DNA from: Clostridiales bacterium
GTDB lineage: Bacteria; Bacillota; Clostridia; Oscillospirales; Oscillospiraceae
DNA: 7,278 nt
Reading direction: 5' to 3'
NCBI GenBank assembly: GCA_003533405.1
Contig: DQDL01000047.1
Span: forward strand, 11,381-18,658
A program made the position numbers and the translations under genes. Of this stretch, positions 1 through 5,927 are shown in pieces. Below the pieces are notes generated by a model. The model made no database searches and had not been told where the DNA came from. It saw only the letters and a program-made list of their open reading frames with translations. Each line of letters begins with the position of its first letter. The stretch's first letter is position 1.

Positions 1-579
1 TATGAAGTATACGATGATGCGAAGCAGAATGGTGATAGGCTTAACACTGCTGTCGGTAAAGCCGGTCAGGACTGTCAAAACAACGATGCCGAGTATATCG
101 TCAATGACGGCGGCCGCCATGATGGCGGTTCCCACACGGCTTTTGAGCTTGCCTATCTCACGCAGGGTCTCGACCGTTATCGAGACCGAGGTCGCCGTGA
201 GCACCACACCGATAAATGCGGCCTTGAGCATTTTGCTCGGGTCAGGTTCGGAGTTAAACAGCAGATAGCAGCCCGCACCGCCCAAGAACGGCACGATAAC
301 GCCGATAGAGGCGATGACAAGTGCGGATAGACCGGTGTTTTTAAGTTCTTTAACATCCGTCTCAAGGCCGGCATTGAACATGAGGACGATAACGCCGATC
401 TCGGCAGCCTTTATGAGAAAGTCCGTCTCGCCTATCAGCCCAAAGCAGCTTGGCCCGAGCAGCAGACCGGCGATAAGAGCACCGACGACCTGCGGCATGT
501 TGACCTTTTCACTCGCAACGCCCAAAACCTTTGTCGAAAGCAGGATTATCGCAATAGCAATAATGAAGCTGTAATCCAT
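1..579 (-). CDS. CPA2-type Na+(K+)/H+ antiporter, N-terminal part (3' end beyond window)
   Basis: This is a membrane cation:proton antiporter of the CPA2 (Kef/NapA-like) family, which exchanges Na+ or K+ for protons across the cytoplasmic membrane. Reading the minus strand from the ATG at 579-577 gives 193 uninterrupted residues to the window edge with no stop, so the C-terminal half is missing. Almost the whole protein is hydrophobic helices. Visible family signatures are MPQVVGALIAGLLLGPS (28-44), EIGVIVLMFNAGLETD (60-75), the TATSVS stretch (128-133) expected at the unwound helix of the core domain, and the Asp-Asp ion-binding pair D160-D161 in AAVIDDILGIVVL. The DD pair suggests electrogenic Na+/H+ exchange rather than a Kef K+ channel, but this is inference. 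The start is supported by a GGGGG ribosome site (588-592) eight bases upstream. It cannot be seen whether a C-terminal RCK/TrkA domain follows. Plus-strand open frames across this gene are shadows. Confidence 0.9.
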   Translation of the reverse strand, partial: MDYSFIIAIAIILLSTKVLGVASEKVNMPQVVGALIAGLLLGPSCFGLIGETDFLIKAAEIGVIVLMFNAGLETDVKELKNTGLSALVIASIGVIVPFLGGAGCYLLFNSEPDPSKMLKAAFIGVVLTATSVSITVETLREIGKLKSRVGTAIMAAAVIDDILGIVVLTVLTGFTDSSVKPITILLRIIVYFI

Positions 580-611
580 TTTAATTACCCCCAAAAATGA
601 TTTCTAAACGG

Positions 612-640
612 ATTGTAGCTCCCGAAATATCAAATGGCAA
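612..640 (-). promoter_or_regulatory. Sigma-A-type promoter for the antiporter gene
   Basis: On the minus strand a -35 box TTGCCA (640-635) and a -10 box TACAAT (617-612) are separated by exactly 17 bases. Transcription would begin near 605, giving a leader of about 25 bases that carries the GGGGG ribosome site. Both boxes match the vegetative consensus in five of six positions. This is a sequence-based prediction only. Confidence 0.72.
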
Positions 641-665
641 GTTAAGTTTCCGCTCTAGGAATAAG

Positions 666-690
666 GGGTGTTAACCTCCGTTAATTACCC
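666..690. repeat. Imperfect dyad upstream of the antiporter promoter
   Basis: GGGTGTTAAC (666-675) and GTTAATTACCC (680-690) form an imperfect inverted repeat around a CTCC spacer. The arms agree as GGGT-n-TTAAC with a one-base length difference. The dyad lies about 25 bases upstream of the predicted -35 box of the antiporter gene, a position where an activator or repressor could bind. The last ten bases, TTAATTACCC (681-690), recur exactly 100 bases away at 581-590, across the antiporter ribosome site. It could be a regulator site or chance in AT-rich spacer. No specific regulator is recognised. Confidence 0.3.
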
Positions 691-702
691 GACAAAGACA
701 TG

Positions 703-736
703 AAAAAACCGGCTCGGTATTATTCCGAGCCGGTTT
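703..736 (-). terminator. Intrinsic terminator of the hydrolase gene
   Basis: A perfect 12-base-pair stem, AAACCGGCTCGG (706-717) with CCGAGCCGGTTT (725-736), closes a seven-base loop. On the minus strand it is followed by six T residues (708-703, partly within the stem base). It starts eight bases after the stop codon of the hydrolase gene, so it ends that transcript. No T-run follows on the plus strand, so it is not an obvious bidirectional terminator. Confidence 0.9.
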
Positions 737-744
737 GAAACTAA

Positions 745-1674
745 TTAGATTTTGCTGTTTATCCAAGCGAGAATGTCCGCGTAGACCTCGTCCTTGTTTA
801 TCTCGTTTAGCATCTCGTGTCTGCCGCCGGGATAGAGCTTGATGCTGACATCCTTCATGCCCGCCTCAAGGAAGTTGTTGTATGCCTTCTGTACGCCCTT
901 GCCGCACTCGCCTACGGGATCCATGTCACCGGACATGAAGTAAACGGGCATATCCTTGTTCATAGCGGTGAGGTTTTTCTTGCTCGTAATGAACTTAACA
1001 CCCGTCATCATGTCACGGAACAGGCTGCATGAGGGAATAAAGCCGCAGAGGGGGTCGTCGATGTATTTTTGAACATTGGCCTCGTCTCTCGACAGCCAGT
1101 CATATTCGGTCTTGGGATTATCGTATATCTTATTGTAGCTGCCGAATGCAAGATTGTTGAGGAATTTGCTGTAGTGGTGAGCACCCCTGAGGCCGGTAAC
1201 GAGATTGCCCATGAAAAGGCCGCCATTAACAAGGGCTGCACCCTGATTGCCTGTGCCGCTGATTATCGCTGCATTAAATGCATCGGGGTAACGGATTAGC
1301 AATGTGCGGGTCATGAAGCTTCCCATGCTGTGACCGAAAACGATGATGGGCAGCTCGGGGTAATTTTCATGCATAGCAAGTCTGAGCACTTCCTCGTCAC
1401 GCACGACATAGTCCCAGCCGTTGTCATACGCAAAGAAGCCGGTCTGCTCCTCGCATTCGATGCTCTTGCCGTGACCGAGATGGTCGGTGCCAACGGCGAT
1501 GATGCCGTTATCGGCAAGAAAGCTCATGAACTCGTCATAGCGGCCTATATACTCGGCGATGCCGTGGATTATCTGCACGATGGCTCTAGGCTCTGCGTCG
1601 GGAACGCACATGCGGGCGTGGATCTTGTTTTTGCCTGTGCTCGAATTAAAATAGAAATCCTTAAAAGTAGGCAT
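745..1674 (-). CDS. Alpha/beta hydrolase, monoacylglycerol lipase/lysophospholipase-like (serine aminopeptidase S33 fold)
   Basis: A complete 309-residue cytoplasmic serine hydrolase of the Hydrolase_4 type, the group containing monoacylglycerol lipases and PldB-like lysophospholipases. Family members hydrolyse an ester bond in lipids; the true substrate cannot be read from sequence. In order are seen the oxyanion region HGIAEYIGRYD (37-47), DHLGHGKS (64-71), the nucleophile elbow GHSMGS with Ser116, a variable cap region (about 140-225), the acid residue probably Asp252 in SGDMDPVG, and His286 in GGRHEMLNE. The catalytic triad is therefore complete. There is no signal peptide or membrane segment. 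The ATG is preceded by AGAGAGGA at about nine bases. The gene has its own promoter and terminator and is read alone, divergently from glpK. A link to glycerol release is plausible from this context but unproven. Other esterase or peptidase activities remain possible. Confidence 0.9.
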   Translation of the reverse strand: MPTFKDFYFNSSTGKNKIHARMCVPDAEPRAIVQIIHGIAEYIGRYDEFMSFLADNGIIAVGTDHLGHGKSIECEEQTGFFAYDNGWDYVVRDEEVLRLAMHENYPELPIIVFGHSMGSFMTRTLLIRYPDAFNAAIISGTGNQGAALVNGGLFMGNLVTGLRGAHHYSKFLNNLAFGSYNKIYDNPKTEYDWLSRDEANVQKYIDDPLCGFIPSCSLFRDMMTGVKFITSKKNLTAMNKDMPVYFMSGDMDPVGECGKGVQKAYNNFLEAGMKDVSIKLYPGGRHEMLNEINKDEVYADILAWINSKI

Positions 1675-1692
1675 AGAAATAATCCTCTCTTT

Positions 1693-1736
1693 GTGTTATA
1701 GTGTTATCTAGGAATGATTTTATATCGAGATAATAC
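1693..1736. promoter_or_regulatory. Cluster of GTRTTAT half-sites in the divergent hydrolase/glpK promoter region
   Basis: GTGTTAT occurs twice in direct orientation with an 8-base period (1693-1699 and 1701-1707). GTATTAT occurs in inverse orientation (1736-1730). The second and third copies extend to a dyad, GTGTTATCT (1701-1709) against AGATAATAC (1728-1736), matching in eight of nine positions. This dyad brackets the hydrolase -10 box (1717-1722). The layout resembles an operator that could control both divergent genes. No convincing plus-strand promoter for glpK was found in this gap: GATAAT (1729-1734) could be a -10 box, but no good -35 box stands upstream. Confidence 0.35.
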
Positions 1737-1745
1737 ATTAGTCAA
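1717..1745 (-). promoter_or_regulatory. Sigma-A-type promoter for the hydrolase gene
   Basis: On the minus strand TTGACT (1745-1740) and TAAAAT (1722-1717) are separated by 17 bases, each one mismatch from the vegetative consensus. Transcription would start near 1710, giving a leader of about 35 bases with the AGAGAGGA ribosome site. The promoter occupies the middle of the 92-base divergent gap with glpK. Confidence 0.75.
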
Positions 1746-1766
1746 CAAAAAACTGGAGGAACAGAC

Positions 1767-3269
1767 ATGAACGGTTATGTTATAGCTCTTGATCAGGGCA
1801 CTACCAGCTCAAGAGCGATAATCTTTGACTCGAACGGTATTCCCGTTTCCATAGGGCAGTATCCCTTCCCGCAGATATTCCCGAAGCCCGGCTGGGTAGA
1901 GCACGACCCCATGGTCATTCTCGACACGCAGCTTCGTGCAATGGCCGAAGCCTTTGAGAAAAGCGAGCTCTCGCCCACGGATATCGCAGGCATAGGCATA
2001 ACAAACCAGCGTGAGACAACTATCGTTTGGGATAAAAACACCGGCAAACCCGTGTATAATGCGATAGTTTGGCAGTGCAGAAGAACTGCACCCATGTGCG
2101 AGGAGCTAGTTAAAACCGGCATCGGTGACTATGTTCAGGAAAAGACGGGGCTGCTCATTGATGCATATTTTTCCGGCACAAAGATAAAGTGGATACTCGA
2201 CAATGTCCCCGGTGCAAGGGAAAGAGCCGAGAGAGGCGAGCTGCTGTTCGGCAATGTCGACTCGTGGCTTATCTGGAATCTCACCGGCGGCAAAGCTCAT
2301 GTTTCAGACTATTCAAACTGTTCGAGAACTATGATATTTGATATCAACGAGCTCAAGTGGGACGAAAAGCTCTGTGACGCACTCGGCATCCCCATTAGCA
2401 TGCTGCCCACGCCCGTGCCCTCATCGATGATATACGGTAAGGTGGCGGCCGGCATAAGCGGCATTGAGATACTTGCCGGAACTCCCGTTTGCGGCAGCGC
2501 AGGCGACCAGGCGGCGGCACTGTTCGGTCAGGGCTGCATCGACCGTGGTCAGGCGAAGAACACCTACGGCACCGGCTGCTTTACTCTTATGAACACCGGC
2601 AATCAGTCGGTCAGAAGCAAAAACGGCCTTGTAACGAGTGTCGCATGGTCAATTAACGGCGAGACTACATACGCCCTCGAGGGCAGCGTATTTAACGCAG
2701 GCAGCACCATTCAATGGCTGCGTGACGAGGTCGGCCTTCTCGGAACATCGTCCGAGTGCGAGGCACTTGCGACCTCCGTTCCCGATAACGGCGGCGTTTA
2801 CCTCGTGTCTGCATTTACGGGACTTGGTGCACCAAGATGGGATATGTACGCAAGAGGTGCGATAGTCGGCCTTACAAGGGGCTGCACAAAGGCACATATT
2901 GCAAGAGCGGCGCTTGAAGGCATTGCCTATCAGGTCAAGGATCTCTTGGACGCCATGGAATCCGACGCCGGTGAAAAACTCTCCGTTCTGCGAGTTGACG
3001 GCGGCGCTTCGGTCAACAACTTCCTACTGCAGTTCCAGTCGGATCTACTCAGAAAGCCCATTGACCGTCCGCAGATGGTCGAGACCACGGCGTTCGGTGC
3101 AGCGTTCCTTGCGGGTCTTGCAGCCGGCGTTTGGAGCAGTGTTGACGAGATAAAGAAGCTTAGAAAATCAGACAGAGTATTTGAGCCCGTTATGGATGAA
3201 AGTGATGCCGAGAAGCTGCACGCAACATGGCTGCGTGCCGTCGAGCGTTCGGCAAATTGGGAAGAATAA
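1767..3269 (+). CDS. glpK: Glycerol kinase
   Basis: A full-length 500-residue FGGY-family glycerol kinase, which phosphorylates glycerol with ATP to sn-glycerol 3-phosphate in the cytoplasm. The N-terminal phosphate-binding loop DQGTTSSRAIIFD (9-21) is intact. Likely glycerol contacts are R82-E83 (QRETT), W102 or W103 region (VWQCRRT), Y134 (DAYFSGTK) and D247 (GSAGDQAAALFGQ). NTYGTGCF (265-272) and GAPRWDMYARGAIVGLTRG (354-372) fit the ATP side. The FGGY C-terminal signature is DGGASVNNFLLQFQSDLL (411-428). The start has a GGAGG site (1755-1759) seven bases upstream. Two oddities are visible. The region before GDQ (223-245) contains no histidine, so the HPr-phosphorylated His of enterococcal-type GlpK is absent, and GDQA replaces the common GDQQ. 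It is the first gene of a packed operon with a Nudix and a DUF1015 gene. No glpF or glpD/glpO is adjacent within the window. Confidence 0.97.
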   Translation: MNGYVIALDQGTTSSRAIIFDSNGIPVSIGQYPFPQIFPKPGWVEHDPMVILDTQLRAMAEAFEKSELSPTDIAGIGITNQRETTIVWDKNTGKPVYNAIVWQCRRTAPMCEELVKTGIGDYVQEKTGLLIDAYFSGTKIKWILDNVPGARERAERGELLFGNVDSWLIWNLTGGKAHVSDYSNCSRTMIFDINELKWDEKLCDALGIPISMLPTPVPSSMIYGKVAAGISGIEILAGTPVCGSAGDQAAALFGQGCIDRGQAKNTYGTGCFTLMNTGNQSVRSKNGLVTSVAWSINGETTYALEGSVFNAGSTIQWLRDEVGLLGTSSECEALATSVPDNGGVYLVSAFTGLGAPRWDMYARGAIVGLTRGCTKAHIARAALEGIAYQVKDLLDAMESDAGEKLSVLRVDGGASVNNFLLQFQSDLLRKPIDRPQMVETTAFGAAFLAGLAAGVWSSVDEIKKLRKSDRVFEPVMDESDAEKLHATWLRAVERSANWEE

Positions 3270-3838
3270 TGGAACAGGTTTTAGTAGTAAAAAGAGAAAA
3301 GATCGAAAAATTTATAGCAGGCAAAAACGGCCTTATAACCGAAAATGTGCCGGAGCTGCTTGAAGTTATCCGAAATGAGCATGAGTATATGCCAAGAGCC
3401 GAAGCCGAGGAGCGGCCGGATTTTAAGCAGATAATCCCCTATGTTATCCTGCGTCGGGGCGACAAGGTGTTTGTCACCCGCAGGCTCAACAAGGGCGGGG
3501 AGGCAAGGCTTCACGGCAAGATATCCATCGGTGTCGGCGGACACATAAACCCCGTTGACGAGCAGGGCGACATGCTCATGAAGGGGCTTTGGCGTGAGAT
3601 ACACGAGGAGGTCGAGCTCCAAAACCACGGCGAGCTTTGCTCCTGCGGCTTTATAAACGATGACTCGAACAGCGTCGGCAGCGTTCACCTCGGTGCATGC
3701 TTCACGCTTGAGACCGAGGGCGAGGTATCCGTCAAGGAGACCGAAAAGCTCGAAGGTCTGTGGATGACCCTGCCGGAGCTCAATGCAAACTACGACTTCA
3801 TGGAAACATGGACGCAGATAGCGCTGGAGGTGCTCTGA
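3269..3838 (+). CDS. Nudix-fold hydrolase (predicted phosphoesterase, COG4112-like)
   Basis: A 189-residue Nudix-family protein. These enzymes usually cleave X-linked nucleoside diphosphates or related phosphoesters with Mg2+; the substrate here is unknown. The Nudix helix is visible as REIHEEVEL (109-117), with E110, E113 and E114 placed to bind metal, preceded by the GGHINP strand-loop (90-95). The segment between that glycine and the REIHEE helix is about four residues longer than the classical box, and the final glycine of the box is Glu116. SIGVGGHINP following a GGEARLHGK segment (76-84) resembles the group once labelled MutT-like phosphoesterases. The ATG at 3269-3271 was chosen over an in-frame ATG at 3227, because it overlaps the glpK stop by one base (TAATG) and yields a normal family N-terminus. 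A weak GGGAAG lies just upstream. This arrangement indicates translational coupling with glpK. Confidence 0.85.
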   Translation: MEQVLVVKREKIEKFIAGKNGLITENVPELLEVIRNEHEYMPRAEAEERPDFKQIIPYVILRRGDKVFVTRRLNKGGEARLHGKISIGVGGHINPVDEQGDMLMKGLWREIHEEVELQNHGELCSCGFINDDSNSVGSVHLGACFTLETEGEVSVKETEKLEGLWMTLPELNANYDFMETWTQIALEVL

Positions 3839-5101
3839 GTGGACATTTTCAGACCCGCAGACATTCTGCTGCCGAATGTTGATGACATGACAGCATGGAG
3901 CGTCGTTGCCTGCGACCAGTTCACCTCCGAGCCCGAGTATTGGCAGCAGGTGCATAAGATAGCGGGAGACAAGCCCTCGGCGCTTAATATGATCCTGCCC
4001 GAGGCGGAGCTTGGCATTAAAGACGCCGAGACCGAGAGTAAGAAAATTTACTCCGTCATGCGCAGTTATCTTGAAAACGGCGTGTTTACCGAGCTTGAGG
4101 ACAGCTTTTTGTATATTGAGCGAACGCTTTCCGACGGAACGGTCAGACCGGGGCTTATCGGTATGCTCGATCTTGAAGCCTATGACTGGACGGAGGGCTC
4201 AGTTTCGCCTATACGGGCGACCGAGCATACGGTCGAGGATAGGCTGCCGCCACGCATTCGTGTGCGTGAAAAGGCGCTCGTTGAGATGCCGCATATAATG
4301 GTGTTTATAGACGACCCCAAAGATCATGTTTTTTCCTCGGTCAAGCAGGGAAAGCTTTTGTATGACTTTGAGCTCATGCAGCACGGCGGCCATATCAAGG
4401 GCTGGCAGGTCTCGGACAATGCCGCAATAGAAGCTGCCATAGATAAGCTTGGCGATAAAGATGAGCTTATAAAGAAGTACGGCAGTGCCGATGACCCGAT
4501 AATATTTGCGATAGGTGACGGAAATCACAGCGTTGCCGCCGCAAAGCAGTATTGGGAGGAGATAAAGCCCACGCTCAGTGAGGAGGAAAGGGCAACGCAT
4601 CCGGCTCGTTTTGCCCTCTGCGAGATAAACAACATCCACTCTCCGGCGATAACCTTTGAACCGATACATAAGGTGCTGTTTGACACCGAACCCGAACAAT
4701 TTATTTCCGAGGCAAAGAAATACTTTGCGGATGACATAGGCAAAGGCAAGGCGATAACCATCGTTACTCATGATGTGACCGAGACCATAGAGCTTGCGGA
4801 CATGACGCTCGGCGAGCTTATCGGCTTATGCGAAAGCTTTTGCAAGGCGTACATCGAGCACTTCGGCGGTAGGATAGACTATATCCACGGCGATGAGGAA
4901 TGCGTTGGTATGGCAGGCAAGGAGCATGATGCCGGTATTTTGATGCCGAGAATGGAGAAATCCGAGCTGTTTACATCAGTCTACAAGAGCGGTCCGTTCC
5001 CGAAAAAGAGCTTTTCGATAGGTCACGGACCTGATAAGCGCTATTATCTTGAATGCAGGATAATTAATCCTTGTCATAAGGCAGAGAATGTGATAAAATA
5101 A
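3839..5101 (+). CDS. DUF1015 family protein of unknown function
   Basis: A 420-residue soluble protein of the DUF1015 (COG4198) type; no biochemical role is assigned here. Recognisable features are the N-terminal FRPADILLPN (4-13), VACDQFTS (23-30), RATEHTVEDRLPPR (126-139), the central IGDGNHSVAAAK (225-236) with D227, N229 and H230 as likely functional residues, EPIHKVLF (274-281), and a C-terminal FPKKSFSIGHGPDKRYYLEC stretch (387-406). The DGNH motif recalls the DGHHR-type motif of the ParB/SerK-like fold, so a nucleotide-dependent kinase or phosphatase is conceivable, but this is speculation. The GTG start directly follows the Nudix stop (TGAGTG) and has GGAGG (3826-3830) eight bases upstream inside the Nudix gene, indicating coupled translation. 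Isoleucine is encoded by ATA about 21 of 38 times, unlike the following yebC. No signal peptide or membrane helix is seen. Confidence 0.88.
   Translation: MDIFRPADILLPNVDDMTAWSVVACDQFTSEPEYWQQVHKIAGDKPSALNMILPEAELGIKDAETESKKIYSVMRSYLENGVFTELEDSFLYIERTLSDGTVRPGLIGMLDLEAYDWTEGSVSPIRATEHTVEDRLPPRIRVREKALVEMPHIMVFIDDPKDHVFSSVKQGKLLYDFELMQHGGHIKGWQVSDNAAIEAAIDKLGDKDELIKKYGSADDPIIFAIGDGNHSVAAAKQYWEEIKPTLSEEERATHPARFALCEINNIHSPAITFEPIHKVLFDTEPEQFISEAKKYFADDIGKGKAITIVTHDVTETIELADMTLGELIGLCESFCKAYIEHFGGRIDYIHGDEECVGMAGKEHDAGILMPRMEKSELFTSVYKSGPFPKKSFSIGHGPDKRYYLECRIINPCHKAENVIK
5071..5099 (+). promoter_or_regulatory. Promoter for yebC inside the 3' end of the DUF1015 gene
   Basis: TTGTCA (5071-5076) and TAAAAT (5094-5099) are separated by 17 bases, and a TG lies one base before the -10 box (TGATAAAAT), giving an extended -10 element. 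The -10 overlaps the first base of the DUF1015 stop codon. Transcription would start near 5106, leaving a leader of about 40 bases to yebC. This would let yebC be expressed independently of the glpK operon, although read-through is also possible because no terminator separates them. Confidence 0.7.
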
Positions 5102-5145
5102 TCGCCGTTAATTCGTAATTATACATTTAGAGGAGCTGTTAAAAG

Positions 5146-5880
5146 ATGTCAGGACATTCCAAATGGCACAATATACAGAAAACAAAGGGTGCAGCGGATG
5201 CCAAGCGTGCGCAGGCGTTTACCAAGATTGCAAGAGAAATGATCGTTGCGGTCAAGGAAGGCGGCAGCGGCGACCCCAATAACAATTCACGCCTCGCTGC
5301 GGTCATCACCAAGGCAAAGGCCGCAAACATGCCTAACGATAACATCAAGCGCACCATCGACAAGGCGCTCGGTGCAGGCAATACCGATAACTACGAGAAG
5401 ATTGTTTACGAAGGCTACGGTCCGAACGGCGTTGCTATTATCGTTGAGACCATGACCGATAACCGCAACCGCACTGCAGGCGAAATTCGCCACTACTTTG
5501 ATAAGTACGGCGGAAACATGGGCGCAGCAAACTGCGTTTCCTGGTCGTTCGACAAGAAGGGCGTTATCGTCATCGACAACGAGGATGAGGAGCTTGACGA
5601 GGATACCGTCATGATGGAAGCTCTTGATGCCGGCGCTGACGATTTTGAGCCAGACGGCGAGACCTTCATTGTTTACACCAAGCCCGACGATGTTACCACG
5701 GTCGCAGAGGCCATCATCGCAAAGGGTTATAAGCTTCTCTCCGCTCAGGTCGAGATGCTGCCTCAGAATGGCTACGTTAAGCTTACAAATGAGGATGATA
5801 TCAAGAACATCACCAAGATGCTCGATATGTTTGAGGACAACGACGATGTCCAGAATGTCTGGCACAACTGGGAAGAGTAA
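5146..5880 (+). CDS. yebC: YebC/TACO1 family protein (YebC_I type), translation or transcription factor
   Basis: A full-length 244-residue YebC/PmpR-family protein. The family was long annotated as transcriptional regulators. Its mitochondrial member TACO1 is a translational activator, and bacterial members have more recently been connected with ribosomes stalled at proline runs. The N-terminal three-helix domain starts with MSGHSKWHNIQ (1-11) and includes DAKRAQAFTKIARE (18-31), the pattern of the YebC_I subgroup rather than the shorter YeeI type. The signature YEGYGPNGVAIIVE (88-101) and TDNRNRT (104-110) follow, then GGNMG (122-126) and the C-terminal end DVQNVWHNWEE (234-244). AGAGGAG (5129-5135) lies ten bases before the ATG. 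Its codon use differs from its upstream neighbour: only about 1 of 17 isoleucines uses ATA, which suggests high expression. It is probably driven by the promoter at 5071-5099 and ends at a strong terminator. No ruvC is adjacent. Confidence 0.95.
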   Translation: MSGHSKWHNIQKTKGAADAKRAQAFTKIAREMIVAVKEGGSGDPNNNSRLAAVITKAKAANMPNDNIKRTIDKALGAGNTDNYEKIVYEGYGPNGVAIIVETMTDNRNRTAGEIRHYFDKYGGNMGAANCVSWSFDKKGVIVIDNEDEELDEDTVMMEALDAGADDFEPDGETFIVYTKPDDVTTVAEAIIAKGYKLLSAQVEMLPQNGYVKLTNEDDIKNITKMLDMFEDNDDVQNVWHNWEE

Positions 5881-5892
5881 TTGAATATGCAG

Positions 5893-5927
5893 TAAGCCCT
5901 CCGGCTCAGCCGGAGGGCTTATTTTTT
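5893..5927 (+). terminator. Intrinsic terminator of yebC
   Basis: A perfect 13-base-pair stem, TAAGCCCTCCGGC (5893-5905) with GCCGGAGGGCTTA (5909-5921), has a TCA loop and is followed by six T residues (5922-5927). It begins 12 bases after the yebC stop. The T-run overlaps the stop codon of the convergent anti-sigma gene. For that minus-strand gene the same hairpin lies immediately downstream but is not followed by a T-run, so any bidirectional use would be weaker. Confidence 0.95.

Noticed and set aside
2..574. Plus-strand open frames of 86-88 codons at the left edge
   Set aside because: They lie antisense to the antiporter frame, which has clear family motifs, a good RBS and a promoter; their translations resemble no protein family.
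1681..1740. Sigma-A promoter for glpK on the plus strand
   Set aside because: GATAAT at 1729-1734 could be a -10 box, but no -35 box at proper spacing matches well, so no promoter feature was listed.
1675..1766. Catabolite control (cre) site or riboswitch/antiterminator leader before glpK
   Set aside because: No cre-like palindrome and no stem-loop with T-run were found in this short gap.
3227..3268. Upstream in-frame ATG adding 14 residues to the Nudix protein
   Set aside because: It lies deep in glpK, has no clear ribosome site, and the ATG at 3269 gives a typical stop-start overlap.
3281..3955. 224-codon minus-strand frame opposite the Nudix and DUF1015 genes
   Set aside because: It is a shadow of two well supported plus-strand genes, crosses their junction and has no recognisable domain.
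4199..4771. 190-codon minus-strand frame opposite DUF1015
   Set aside because: Antisense shadow without a domain, ribosome site or promoter.
5287..5865. 192-codon minus-strand frame opposite yebC
   Set aside because: Antisense shadow of a highly conserved gene; its residue pattern mirrors yebC codons.
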